Assembly (NCBI GenBank): GCA_947478845.1
Contig: CANJXC010000004.1
Span: 124,001 to 188,000 of the forward strand
Source of the DNA: Spirochaetales bacterium
Lineage (GTDB): Bacteria; Spirochaetota; Spirochaetia; JABEVK01
Reading direction: 5' to 3'
Length of the DNA: 64,000 nt
The stretch's first letter is position 1, and every line of letters begins with the position of its first letter. The notes under the pieces were generated by a model. It was not told where the DNA came from and did not search any database. It saw only the letters and a list, made by a program, of their open reading frames with translations. Below, piece after piece: positions 1 through 9,159 of this stretch. The position numbers and the translations under genes were made by a program.

Positions 1-722
1 AGTCGCTTTCTGAAACTCTGGGAGGGGGCGATCCCCAGCAACTACAGACTTTTCAGGATGCGGCCATTTTGATTCCCGGCGGACTGCAGAAAGTTTTTCC
101 CCGCGGTTGGCACCAAGCCCAGTACATTGATGCCATCCGAAGGTGCGACGTCACCTTTGGCATCGGCCCTGCCGGAACTGGCAAAACCTACCTAGCGATT
201 GCCCAAGCTCTTTTGGAAGTGCTGACAAAAAAAAGACGCAAACTCATCCTAACCCGTCCGGTCGTTGAGGCCGGTGAAAACCTCGGATTCCTGCCCGGTG
301 ACCTTTCCCAGAAAATCAGTCCCTACCTCCGTCCCCTTTATGACGCCATGGAGGATCTAGTGGGCCCTGAGGTCCTCAACCGCCTCGAAGAGAACCGGAC
401 GATTGAGATTGCTCCGCTTGCCTACATGAGAGGACGCAGTCTCAAGAACTGTTTTGTCATCCTCGATGAGGCTCAAAACACGACCCGTACCCAGATGAAA
501 ATGTTTCTGACACGGTTGGGCGAGGGGGCCAAGGCCGTGGTCACTGGCGACCTCACTCAGGTCGATCTTCCCCGCTCCCAAGAGTCCGGCTTGTTGCAGG
601 CGCGTCGTATTCTTGAAGGGATTCCCGAAGTCTATTTCGCCGAGTTCGAAAAAAAAGATGTGGTTCGCAGTTCCCTGGTTCGCAAGATCATTGAGGCCTA
701 TGAGGCTCATGAAGGCTCCTGA
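1..722 (+). CDS. phoH: PhoH-family ATPase (5' end outside window)
   Basis: Cytoplasmic P-loop ATPase of the PhoH/PhoL family, which is usually encoded next to ybeY and linked to RNA metabolism. The frame is open to the window edge, so roughly the first quarter of a normal ~320-residue protein is missing. The visible part has the Walker A motif GPAGTGKT near its residue 54 and the Walker B motif VILDEAQN, followed by a conserved TGDLTQ segment. An internal TTG at 69 could be mistaken for a start but lies inside the conserved domain. The stop overlaps the start of ybeY, so the two are probably translated together. The family assignment is firm; the biochemical role is poorly defined even in well-studied bacteria. 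Confidence 0.93.
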   Translation, partial: SLSETLGGGDPQQLQTFQDAAILIPGGLQKVFPRGWHQAQYIDAIRRCDVTFGIGPAGTGKTYLAIAQALLEVLTKKRRKLILTRPVVEAGENLGFLPGDLSQKISPYLRPLYDAMEDLVGPEVLNRLEENRTIEIAPLAYMRGRSLKNCFVILDEAQNTTRTQMKMFLTRLGEGAKAVVTGDLTQVDLPRSQESGLLQARRILEGIPEVYFAEFEKKDVVRSSLVRKIIEAYEAHEGS

Positions 723-1173
723 ACTAGAGGTTTTTCTCGAAGATGTCGAGATTCCGTGGTTGGAGCGTTACCGGGAGTTTTTGCTTCAGGCTCTCTGGTC
801 CTTAGGAGTCCGAGACTTTGAAGTTTCTGTAACTTTGTGCCGAGATTCCTACATTCGCAACCTTAACCGCCAATGGCGGGGAAGAGACGAAGCAACGGAT
901 GTTCTTAGCTTCGAGGCTGAGCCTCAACAGCCTCCAGGCGCACCACAAAGGTCCCGAAGTGGCGGGTGCTTTGGTGACCTCGTGATCAGCATGGACACAT
1001 TAGCGGTCAACAGTGCATACTTCCTCGTGGACAGGGACGAGGAGTTGAAGCGGGTTTCCCTTCACGGATTGCTTCACCTCATGGGGTGGGACCATGCTTC
1101 CAACAATGCAACCGAACCCATGTTGCAACACCAAGAGTCGATTCTGGCCCGTTTCAAGGAACTTTCATTTTGA
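700..1173 (+). CDS. ybeY: Endoribonuclease YbeY (rRNA maturation factor)
   Basis: Zinc-dependent single-strand endoribonuclease needed for 16S rRNA 3' maturation and ribosome quality control. The signature HGLLHLMGWDH is present near the C-terminus and supplies the three zinc-binding histidines; upstream is the typical LNRQWRGRDEATDVLSF block. The protein is about 157 residues, normal for the family. The open frame extends further upstream, but family length and a GAGG at 693-696 favour ATG 700; ATG 709 is nearly as good. It overlaps the end of phoH, and its stop codon forms a TTGA overlap with the next gene. phoH-ybeY-corC is a widely conserved gene order, which supports all three calls. Confidence 0.95.
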   Translation: MRLMKAPELEVFLEDVEIPWLERYREFLLQALWSLGVRDFEVSVTLCRDSYIRNLNRQWRGRDEATDVLSFEAEPQQPPGAPQRSRSGGCFGDLVISMDTLAVNSAYFLVDRDEELKRVSLHGLLHLMGWDHASNNATEPMLQHQESILARFKELSF

Positions 1174-1982
1174 AAAACAAAAACCTGTTCAGTCGAATTT
1201 TCTCAGGCGCTCGCTTCCGAGATCCCGACGAGCCTCAGCTCGATCAATTGAACACCGAAGAAAAAGAAATGATACAGGGCGTTGTCGAACTCGGAGATAC
1301 CACTGTCAAGGAAGTCATCGTACCGCGCATCGACGTTATTTTCCTTGCCGAGGAGATGGACTTTCACGAGATGATCGAGCGCATCACCGAGAGTGGGCAT
1401 TCCCGGTTCCCGGTTTATCGCGATACCATAGACAACGTTGTAGGAATTCTTTACGTCAAGGATCTCCTGCGCCATCTGGCCAAGAACGCCATGCAGATTC
1501 CGGACATCATCCATCTGTCAGACTTGGTCCGAAAACCCTATTTTGTACCTGAAAGCAAGAAACTCGACAGTCTGCTGAAAGAGTTCAAGCGTAGGCGCGT
1601 CCACATTGCCGTCGCCGTTGACGAGTATGGCGGGGTTTCGGGAATTGTCTGCATGGAGGACATCATCGAGGAGATTGTTGGTGATATTCAGGACGAGTTC
1701 GACACCTCCGTTGAAGATGTTCTCGAGATCGGCGACCGAACTTATCTCTGTGATGCCAGGGTTTCTATCCTCGACCTCAATGAGATTCTTGGCATCAATC
1801 TCCCGAATGACGATTTTGATACCCTTGGTGGTTTTGTCTTCGATCTCTTTGGTAAGATTCCCGTCCGCTACGAAAAAGTTTCGTATCAAGGTGCGGAGTT
1901 CATTGTGCAAAACATGGACGGTTACAAGATCCGAACGGTCAAAATCCAGTTGGGAGCACCACCTCAGGAGGTCGCCGAGTGA
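1170..1982 (+). CDS. CorC/HlyC-type CBS-pair protein
   Basis: Soluble protein of about 270 residues with a tandem CBS pair (roughly residues 52-170, including the PVYRDTIDNVVGILYVKDLL and VDEYGGVSGIVCMEDIIEEIVGDI blocks) and a C-terminal CorC_HlyC transporter-associated domain (about 190-265). There are no membrane segments, so this is the short CorC-like form and not the DUF21 membrane form. Family members are linked to Mg/Co efflux or membrane-associated regulation; 'haemolysin C' is an old label. Start chosen is TTG at 1170, with AAGGA 9 nt upstream and a TTGA overlap with ybeY. The open frame runs further upstream but only inside ybeY. Confidence 0.9.
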   Translation: MKNKNLFSRIFSGARFRDPDEPQLDQLNTEEKEMIQGVVELGDTTVKEVIVPRIDVIFLAEEMDFHEMIERITESGHSRFPVYRDTIDNVVGILYVKDLLRHLAKNAMQIPDIIHLSDLVRKPYFVPESKKLDSLLKEFKRRRVHIAVAVDEYGGVSGIVCMEDIIEEIVGDIQDEFDTSVEDVLEIGDRTYLCDARVSILDLNEILGINLPNDDFDTLGGFVFDLFGKIPVRYEKVSYQGAEFIVQNMDGYKIRTVKIQLGAPPQEVAE

Positions 1983-4015
1983 CAAGGTTCTTCCTTCTGT
2001 CGCTGATGTTGGGGCTATGGCTTCCGGCGGGGGCCCAAAGCGCCTTGGATTCCTATACCGCCGGACAGCAAGCCTTTCAGCGTGACGATTACTGGAGCGC
2101 GGTGGACAGGTTCCGGCAGGCCCTTCAGGTTAACCCCCGCTATCTTGAGGCCTATCAGGGCTTGTCTGAGAGTTTTTTTGCCCTCGGGGAATATGACGAA
2201 GCCGCCAAACAGATTTCGGAGGCTCTCAAGCTCGGAAAGCTCAATTCCACGGTCAACAACCTGCAGGGTCGGATACTTTTGGGCCAGACGAAGCTGGAAG
2301 AGGCTTTGGCCGTCTTTCAGTCGGTGCTCAGCAGGGAGCCGAAAAACCAAGGGGCCCTGTTTGGTCTAGCCGAATATCAAGTGATGAAAGGTCGCTTAGA
2401 ACTCGCCTCCCAGCAGTTCGAGAATCTGAGAAGGGAGGATCCGGCGAATCTTCGGGCTTTACTTTCAATACTGTATGTAGCTTCGGCGCGTGGCGATAAG
2501 GCTACTTTCGACCGGGTGGCTTCCGACGCGATCAGGCTCTATTCTTCGGACCCTAGGGTTCATTTTGCCATCGCATGGGAGGCTTGGAACCGCAAAGATA
2601 TGCCCGGGGCCCGCTCCGCTCTCGACAAGTTCCTTGTCCTGTCGGGAAAGGATGATTTGCGCGGATGGTTGTTTCAGATTGAACTGCTTCTCGCCGAGCA
2701 CCGGGATCAGGAAGCCCTCCTAACGATTGACGAATCGGTGATCAAGGGGCCGCAGGTGATGCGCGCTTCCAAGGATCCGAGAGTATGGTATCTGCGTGCC
2801 TTGGCGCTCACGAGAACGGGACGTAACCCCGAAGCCTCTGATTCGTTCCGGATGGCCCTCACGTACGAACCCGACAACGAAACCTGGAACCTAGCCTATG
2901 AAACCTGGCTGTTGAGACAGACTCTGCCGGAAGATAAACTGAGAGCGCCTCAGGCCCAGCTGCACTTTAGCCGAGCGGCCGATCTCACCAAGAAAAACTC
3001 CCTCAACCTGGCCCTAGACGAATGGCGCCGAGGTTTGGCACTTAATCCCTATTCGGTGCAGGGAAGGCTGGGACGGGCCGATATTTGGAAGCGTCAAGGC
3101 TACAAGACCTCTTCCTTAGAGGAACTGGAGGCCGTGGCTGTCTTGCAACCGACCTATAAAGACGTTGGATTCCTCGATGAAGTGGAAATTCAACGCGGAG
3201 TCTATTCCGACTCTCTGGCTGCTGGATGGGGCCTCTCGCTTAAGGATCTTGACGGCCTCAACAGCGTAGGGACAAGCCGACTCTTCCGACCCTTTGAAGT
3301 GGGGCTTTTCCACGCGAACGACGCGTCCTCCACGCAGGAGTTCGAAGCCGGCGCGGCTTTCGCCGAAATGTTTGCCGATGAGTGGGATTCCATGAGAACC
3401 CTCCACCTCGCTCGCGCGTCAGAGTTTGCCAAAGTCTGGTCGGTGTCTGGCTTCAACCAGGCCTTTCTTCAGGCACGCTCGTCAGGGCTCGAGTATTTTG
3501 CCCTCCTCGAGTTGCGCCAGGGTCCCAGAGATTTTCAAGCCGACCTTAAGCTCTACCTGGGTAGAACAGGACGCCTGATTCAAACCTTCTCGATTTATAA
3601 GAAGGGATTGCTCCCGGTCACGCTGGGGTTACGCGAGTTGGCAGCCACCAGTGTTTCAGCGTTTCCCTTACGAGGGAGTATTGCCAAGCGGCAAAACGCC
3701 GAGTTTCTGGTAAATCTAGGACGTCGAGACGGTGTGTCAGTCAAACAGAAGTTCTCCATCGTGCGCAATTCTGGCTCTGTACTTACGGGCGACAAGTCTT
3801 GGTTCAGCTGGAATCCTAATGACCTGTTCGGCACCTGGACTGTGTCTTCTGTGGACGATTGGATTTCGGTTGGCAAAATGGAAAAGTCTGGGTTCTTTGA
3901 CACGGTGGCCATCGGTGACGAGGTTCTGTTTGTCAAGGATGCTCCGGCGAGTCCAGCTTATGTCCCGCTACCAGTAACTGCTGTGCTTCAGCGCGATTTA
4001 TTGAGCCTTCGGTAA
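1979..4015 (+). CDS. Secreted tetratricopeptide-repeat protein
   Basis: A 678-residue protein that starts with a clear signal peptide (residues 1-20, ending AGAQS) and then carries several TPR units over roughly residues 25-330, with the A-x-Y-x-G-L-x-x-x-F/Y pattern. Another TPR-like stretch lies near residues 330-390. The C-terminal third is not repetitive and has no family I recognise; it includes a small domain with the segment FLVNLGRRDGVSVKQKFSIV. Start is GTG, preceded by CAGGAGG and overlapping the previous stop by 4 nt. It is probably a periplasmic or outer-membrane-associated scaffold; no specific function can be given. It ends the phoH operon just before the strong gap promoter. 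Confidence 0.85.
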   Translation: MTRFFLLSLMLGLWLPAGAQSALDSYTAGQQAFQRDDYWSAVDRFRQALQVNPRYLEAYQGLSESFFALGEYDEAAKQISEALKLGKLNSTVNNLQGRILLGQTKLEEALAVFQSVLSREPKNQGALFGLAEYQVMKGRLELASQQFENLRREDPANLRALLSILYVASARGDKATFDRVASDAIRLYSSDPRVHFAIAWEAWNRKDMPGARSALDKFLVLSGKDDLRGWLFQIELLLAEHRDQEALLTIDESVIKGPQVMRASKDPRVWYLRALALTRTGRNPEASDSFRMALTYEPDNETWNLAYETWLLRQTLPEDKLRAPQAQLHFSRAADLTKKNSLNLALDEWRRGLALNPYSVQGRLGRADIWKRQGYKTSSLEELEAVAVLQPTYKDVGFLDEVEIQRGVYSDSLAAGWGLSLKDLDGLNSVGTSRLFRPFEVGLFHANDASSTQEFEAGAAFAEMFADEWDSMRTLHLARASEFAKVWSVSGFNQAFLQARSSGLEYFALLELRQGPRDFQADLKLYLGRTGRLIQTFSIYKKGLLPVTLGLRELAATSVSAFPLRGSIAKRQNAEFLVNLGRRDGVSVKQKFSIVRNSGSVLTGDKSWFSWNPNDLFGTWTVSSVDDWISVGKMEKSGFFDTVAIGDEVLFVKDAPASPAYVPLPVTAVLQRDLLSLR

Positions 4016-4033
4016 CAATAACAGGCTGTGTGA

Positions 4034-4062
4034 TTGACATAGGCCTCAGAGATTCCTAAAAT
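4034..4062 (+). promoter_or_regulatory. Sigma-70 promoter of the gap operon
   Basis: TTGACA at 4034-4039, a 17-nt spacer and TAAAAT at 4057-4062, an 11 of 12 match to the consensus. Predicted start near 4069, giving a leader of about 29 nt before the gap ATG, with CGGAGGGA just upstream of it. Expected to be strong and constitutive. Confidence 0.85.
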
Positions 4063-4064
4063 AG

Positions 4065-5099
<1,035 letters not shown>

Positions 5100-5118
5100 T
5101 TCTAGCGGTCACAGAGGA

Positions 5119-5148
5119 AAAAAGGCCTCCGATTGGGGGCCTTTTTCT
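5119..5148 (+). terminator. Intrinsic terminator between gap and pgk
   Basis: GGCCTCC (5124-5130), a 4-nt loop and GGGGGCC (5135-5141) with one G-U pair, extended by five A-U pairs and ending in a U tract. It sits only 2 nt before the pgk Shine-Dalgarno, so pgk must be expressed by read-through or processing of the gap transcript. Confidence 0.8.
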
Positions 5149-5164
5149 TGGGAGGAGTGTTTTC

Positions 5165-6436
5165 ATGATCAAGTCCATCAAGGATATTGACCTCAAAGGC
5201 AAGCGAATCATCATGCGGGTCGACTTTAATGTTCCGATGAAGGACGCAAGGATACAGGATGACACGCGTATTACAGCGGCCATTCCCACCATTGAATACC
5301 TCTTAAGAAATGGGGTTAGAACGGTTGTGCTCATGAGCCATCTTGGTGACCCGAAGAAAGATGCCAAAAAAGCAAAAGAAAAAGCCGAGAAAGACGGAAA
5401 GGCCTTCGATGAGGCTGTGTATATCGCTAGCAAACACCGAATGGCCCCCGTGGCTTCGTACCTTTCCGGAAAACTAGGAAAGCCTGTCGTTTTCGCAGGT
5501 GAAGATGGCTGTTTCGGCAAGAAGTCGTTCATTGATGGGCAAACGGTTGGGACGGTGGTCATGCTCGAAAACACCCGCTTCCACAAAGAGGAAACCAGTG
5601 CAGATCCGTCCGAAAGGGATAAACTCGCCAAGGAACTTGCCACCTACGGAGATGTGTTCGTTAACGATGCTTTCGGTACGGCTCACCGCGACCATGCCTC
5701 CACGGCAAGCATAGCCAAGTTCCTCAAAGTCAACGTTGGTGGTTTCCTGATGGAAAAGGAAGTGGCCTACCTTGAACCGATCGTTACCAACCCTATCAAG
5801 CCGTTGGTCGCCATCATCGGCGGTGCCAAGGTTAGTTCGAAGATCGCTGTCCTTGAGAGCCTTCTGAAAAATGCCAGCGCACTGGTCATTGGAGGCGGCA
5901 TGGCCTACACCTTCTTGAAAGCACAAGGTCATATGGTCGGGAGATCTCTGGTAGAAGACGACCAATTAGACACCGCCAAGAGCATTCTGGTCGCCGCGCA
6001 GAAGCACGGTGCAGAGATTCTCCTTCCTGTAGATCACGTTTGTTCCGACAAGTTTGACGCTGAGGCCGAGGTACAGCGCATCGACGGAGTCGATATTCCT
6101 AAGGAACTCATGGGGATGGATGTAGGGCCCAAGAGTGTTGAACGCTACAAGCGAGTTCTGGCTACGGCCAAAACCATAGTCTGGAACGGTCCGGTAGGAG
6201 TCTTTGAGTTTGAAGCCTTCGCCAAAGGCACCCAAGACTTGGCCCAATTGGTTGCCGAAGCGACCGGACGCGGGGTCATAACCATTGTCGGCGGTGGGGA
6301 TTCTGTGGCCGCGGTCAATAAGTTTGGGCTAGCTAGCAAGATGAGTCATGTCTCTACCGGGGGAGGCGCATCGCTGGAATTACTCGAAGGGAAGAAGCTC
6401 CCCGGCATCGAAGTCTGCAGGAAGGTTGAAAGATGA
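5165..6436 (+). CDS. pgk: Phosphoglycerate kinase
   Basis: Transfers the acyl phosphate of 1,3-bisphosphoglycerate to ADP, the first ATP-yielding step of lower glycolysis. The N-terminal RVDFNVPM substrate loop, the FVNDAFGTAHRDHAS block, the GGAKVSSKI segment and the C-terminal nucleotide site with IVGGGDSVAAV are all present. Length 423 residues; a small lysine-rich insertion around residues 60-75 (KKDAKKAKEKAEKDGKAFDE) makes it slightly longer than the E. coli enzyme, and such insertions are common in the family. Start ATG is preceded by GGGAGGA. Overlaps tpiA by 4 nt. Confidence 0.98.
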   Translation: MIKSIKDIDLKGKRIIMRVDFNVPMKDARIQDDTRITAAIPTIEYLLRNGVRTVVLMSHLGDPKKDAKKAKEKAEKDGKAFDEAVYIASKHRMAPVASYLSGKLGKPVVFAGEDGCFGKKSFIDGQTVGTVVMLENTRFHKEETSADPSERDKLAKELATYGDVFVNDAFGTAHRDHASTASIAKFLKVNVGGFLMEKEVAYLEPIVTNPIKPLVAIIGGAKVSSKIAVLESLLKNASALVIGGGMAYTFLKAQGHMVGRSLVEDDQLDTAKSILVAAQKHGAEILLPVDHVCSDKFDAEAEVQRIDGVDIPKELMGMDVGPKSVERYKRVLATAKTIVWNGPVGVFEFEAFAKGTQDLAQLVAEATGRGVITIVGGGDSVAAVNKFGLASKMSHVSTGGGASLELLEGKKLPGIEVCRKVER

Positions 6437-7188
6437 CACGACAAAAATTTTTCGCGGGAAACTGGAAACTCTGGGGCACGCAGGCTGAAGCAAAGGCGTT
6501 GATTGCAGCGTTGGCGACAGGGATTCAGGGGAGCAAGCATCGAATCCTCGTTGCTCCTCCGTACACGGCCTTGGCCGCTGTGAAGCAAGCAGTGAAGGGC
6601 GGTCCCATTCTCGTCGGTGCCCAGGACTGTTCGGCCTTGGAAAGTGGCGCCCGAACCGGAGAGATTTCAGTAGGCATGCTCAAAGAACTCGGGGTGGACG
6701 TGATCATACTTGGTCACTCTGAACGTCGTCAGTTTCACAACGAGACCGACAAGCTCGTTAACGATAAGCTCAAGTTGGCGTTGAAGCACGGTTTCGAAGT
6801 TATTTACTGCAATGGAGAGACACTTGCTGAGAGGGAGGCGGGCAAAGCTTCCGAGGTGGTTATCCGACAGACCAAGGAGGCTCTCGCTGGTCTGTCAGAG
6901 GCCGACTTAGGGCGACTCACCATAGCCTACGAGCCAGTTTGGGCCATCGGCACCGGCAAGACCGCCACGCCGAAAGACGCCAATGACATCCATCAGGTGA
7001 TCCGCAAGACCATAGCCGAACTCTATACAAAGAAGGCCGCCGATGCTATTATTATCCAGTATGGTGGATCGGTGAAGCCCGACAATGTCAAAGAACTAAT
7101 GGCGATGTCGGACATTGACGGCGCATTGGTAGGCGGAGCTTCTCTCAAGGCTGATTCCTTTCTCGCCATCTGCACGTTTGACAAATAA
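6433..7188 (+). CDS. tpiA: Triosephosphate isomerase
   Basis: Interconverts dihydroxyacetone phosphate and glyceraldehyde 3-phosphate. The protein has 251 residues and all catalytic elements: Asn-Lys near the start in GNWKLWG, His95 in GHSERR, Glu167 in AYEPVWAIGTG, and the phosphate loop GGSVKPDN with GALVGGASL near the end. Start and pgk stop share ATGA, indicating translational coupling. It completes the triose part of glycolysis together with gap and pgk. Confidence 0.98.
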   Translation: MTRQKFFAGNWKLWGTQAEAKALIAALATGIQGSKHRILVAPPYTALAAVKQAVKGGPILVGAQDCSALESGARTGEISVGMLKELGVDVIILGHSERRQFHNETDKLVNDKLKLALKHGFEVIYCNGETLAEREAGKASEVVIRQTKEALAGLSEADLGRLTIAYEPVWAIGTGKTATPKDANDIHQVIRKTIAELYTKKAADAIIIQYGGSVKPDNVKELMAMSDIDGALVGGASLKADSFLAICTFDK

Positions 7189-7205
7189 TCACCCGGGAGC
7201 TCTTC

Positions 7206-7580
7206 GTGGACATTCTTCTGTATGTACTACTTGGTTTTTTTATTCTCATGGCTCTGTTTCTTGTCCTGATGGTCTTGATTCAGGATGAACAGGGCGATGG
7301 TCTGGCCGGGATGTTTGGTGGAGGGAGCGCCTCCACCTTTGGTTCAAGGGCAGGTAACGTCTTGACACGCACGACTTCGATCCTAGGAGCGCTTTTTCTG
7401 GTCTCGGCTTTTTTTCTGGCCTTTCTTGTAAAAACCCCCAATACGGGGGATGTGGCCGCAGCCGCGCGTCAGGCCGGTGCTGGAAAGACGGAATGGTGGA
7501 ATGCGCAGCCTACGGCGGCCCCGGAAGTTGCACCCGTTGCCCCGGTTCCTGTTCCTGAAACGCAACCGACGACCAAGTAA
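7206..7580 (+). CDS. secG: Preprotein translocase subunit SecG
   Basis: Small inner-membrane subunit of the SecYEG translocon. Two hydrophobic segments (about residues 3-25 and 57-77) flank the typical cytoplasmic loop with QDEQGDGLAGMFGGGSASTFGSR, the hallmark of SecG. The 124-residue length includes a proline- and alanine-rich C-terminal tail of about 40 residues that is longer than in E. coli. GTG start with CGGGAG upstream. Linkage tpiA-secG is found in many bacteria. Confidence 0.95.
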   Translation: MDILLYVLLGFFILMALFLVLMVLIQDEQGDGLAGMFGGGSASTFGSRAGNVLTRTTSILGALFLVSAFFLAFLVKTPNTGDVAAAARQAGAGKTEWWNAQPTAAPEVAPVAPVPVPETQPTTK

Positions 7581-7598
7581 ACTAGTTCCGCTGGTGTT

Positions 7599-7631
7599 GA
7601 CTTCTCCGCGAGCCGGGGAAGTCTTTTTTTT
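7599..7631 (+). terminator. Intrinsic terminator after secG
   Basis: GACTTCTCC and GGGGAAGTC (one G-U pair) around a 7-nt loop, followed by eight T. The U tract runs directly into the GGAGG ribosome binding site of the next gene, the same layout as between gap and pgk. Confidence 0.85.
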
Positions 7632-7643
7632 GGAGGTTTACGC

Positions 7644-8078
7644 ATGGGTATGGTCCGGGTCGCGGTCGTGTATTTCTCTAAGTCCACCAAGACGATTTCT
7701 GATCAGGCCAAGGCTCTCGCAGCATCTATCGAGGCACGCGGCGCGCAGGTCGACCTCATTGACGGCTCAAAAACCCATGACGCCAAGCTTACGGGGCACC
7801 ACTTTCTGGCCATAGGATGTGATGTGCGGTCCCTTTTCAAAGGAACGCTACCGCGTGAACTCAAGGGTTTTTTGGCCAACTCGGGGCTCATCTCGGGAAA
7901 AAGAAGTATGGCGTGGGTTTCTTCGGCTCCCGTTGGTGCACAGCGTACTTTGCTGCAGTTGATGCGGGCTATGGAAGGAGAAGGCATGTTGATTCGGACT
8001 TCGGAAGTACTTGCAAAACCAGAAGATGGCACGATAGCTGGTCGCCGGCTCAAGATCGACGGTCTTACTGTTTCTTGA
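7644..8078 (+). CDS. Flavodoxin-like protein
   Basis: A 144-residue cytoplasmic protein with a flavodoxin-type fold: the opening beta strand and phosphate loop VAVVYFSKSTKTISDQAKAL match the FMN-binding T/S-x-T-x-x-x-A pattern, followed by alternating strands and helices (GHHFLAIGCDVRS; RSMAWVSSAPVG). The loops around the isoalloxazine ring are not diagnostic, so FMN binding is likely but not certain; it could be an electron carrier or a small NAD(P)H-quinone-type reductase. ATG start with TGGAGG. Placed directly after the secG terminator with no room for its own promoter downstream of it. Confidence 0.75.
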   Translation: MGMVRVAVVYFSKSTKTISDQAKALAASIEARGAQVDLIDGSKTHDAKLTGHHFLAIGCDVRSLFKGTLPRELKGFLANSGLISGKRSMAWVSSAPVGAQRTLLQLMRAMEGEGMLIRTSEVLAKPEDGTIAGRRLKIDGLTVS

Positions 8079-8103
8079 CAGGGCCTTAGCGCCCTGATAA
8101 TGT
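8075..8103 (+). promoter_or_regulatory. Sigma-70-type promoter upstream of the SurA-like gene
   Basis: TTGACA (8075-8080) overlaps the preceding stop codon; with a 17-nt spacer the -10 is TAATGT (8098-8103), or GATAAT (8096-8101) with 15. The spacer contains the inverted repeat CAGGGC/GCCCTG, which could be a repressor site. Confidence 0.55.
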
Positions 8104-8120
8104 TTTTGAAAGGCTGTTCC

Positions 8121-9158
8121 ATGATAAAAACCGGACTTCTTGTTGTTTTCGCCTGGGTCACCGTGGCTCTCTCGGGCCAGACTCTTGATCAGGCAGTCGC
8201 CAAGGTTTCTCTTTACAAGACCGTCGTCATCACGCAAAAAGTGTTTCGGGAACAAGTGTCTGCGCTGGAAGCGAACTCAAAAACCACTCTTGCTCCCGCT
8301 GACCGTCTTAAGGTGCTCGATTCACTTGTGCTCAATGAGCTTATCAACCAAGATTCGGAAAAAATGGGCTTGAAAGCCAGCGATGATGATGTTCTTTCCC
8401 AGTTTCGAACCTCCAACCCAGGGGCCACCGATGCGCAGATTAAGCAAGCGTTAGAGCAACAGGCGGGAGTCACCTGGGAAAAAGCAGTGGTGACTCTCAA
8501 GAAGCAGGTTGTTTTCATGAAATACCTTGCGAATATTTCTAAGGATCAACCGCAAACCTCACTCGACGCGACTCCCAAAGAGATCTCAGACTTCTATGAA
8601 TCTAACAAGGCCTTGTTTGTCAGCCCAGACTATATTCGGGTTTCACACATTTTCTTCGACACCAATGTGAACCCCAAGGGCAACCTCAACGAAATACGCA
8701 AACGTGCTGACGAGGCTTTGGCCAAGATAACCTCCAATCAGTCCACTTTTGAAGAACTTGCCAACACCGTGTCGGAAGACGTCGGGACCGCGAAGGTGAA
8801 TGGCGATATGGGGTACATTCCTCGTGCCGTAGAGTCGACTTTGGGTCAGCAGTTGGTCAAGCTCTTCGGTGTTGATTTCTTGAATAACCTGTTCGCTCTC
8901 AAGAAAGGCGAGGTGTCCAAAGTACTAACCAGTACCGCCGGATTGCATATTGTGCGTATTACACAGCGAATCGATCAGCATTTTCAGACCCTGGACGAAC
9001 CGGTTTACCCAGGGGCAAAGACTCCGACAGTCAAAGATTCCATTGTGAAGGTTCTTCAGCAGAGAAAAGCAGCAGCCTACCAGCAACAGTTGATATCTGC
9101 GGCCGGAGAGGAATTGAAGAAAAAGGCAAAAATCGAACTGTTCAAGCAGAATATGTGA
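8121..9158 (+). CDS. SurA/PrsA-like periplasmic chaperone with parvulin domain
   Basis: Exported folding factor of 345 residues. It has a signal peptide (about residues 1-20), an N-terminal SurA-like helical chaperone region (about 25-160) and a parvulin-type rotamase domain (about 168-280) with SHIFFDT, FEELANTVSEDVGTAKVNGDMGYIP and HIVRITQRI. One parvulin domain is present instead of the two in E. coli SurA. Family members help outer-membrane proteins fold in the periplasm. The ATG at 8121 is chosen because it gives the signal peptide and has GAAAGG upstream; an upstream in-frame ATG at 8100 lies within the promoter. nusB follows after 1 nt. Confidence 0.88.
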   Translation: MIKTGLLVVFAWVTVALSGQTLDQAVAKVSLYKTVVITQKVFREQVSALEANSKTTLAPADRLKVLDSLVLNELINQDSEKMGLKASDDDVLSQFRTSNPGATDAQIKQALEQQAGVTWEKAVVTLKKQVVFMKYLANISKDQPQTSLDATPKEISDFYESNKALFVSPDYIRVSHIFFDTNVNPKGNLNEIRKRADEALAKITSNQSTFEELANTVSEDVGTAKVNGDMGYIPRAVESTLGQQLVKLFGVDFLNNLFALKKGEVSKVLTSTAGLHIVRITQRIDQHFQTLDEPVYPGAKTPTVKDSIVKVLQQRKAAAYQQQLISAAGEELKKKAKIELFKQNM

Positions 9159-9159
9159 A

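Noticed and set aside
357-710. 117-codon minus-strand frame opposite phoH
   Set aside because: Lies entirely across the conserved PhoH core and ends in that gene; no ribosome binding site.
8079-8096. CAGGGC/GCCCTG inverted repeat considered as a terminator for the flavodoxin-like gene
   Set aside because: No U tract follows, and it lies in the spacer of a promoter, so an operator is the better reading.
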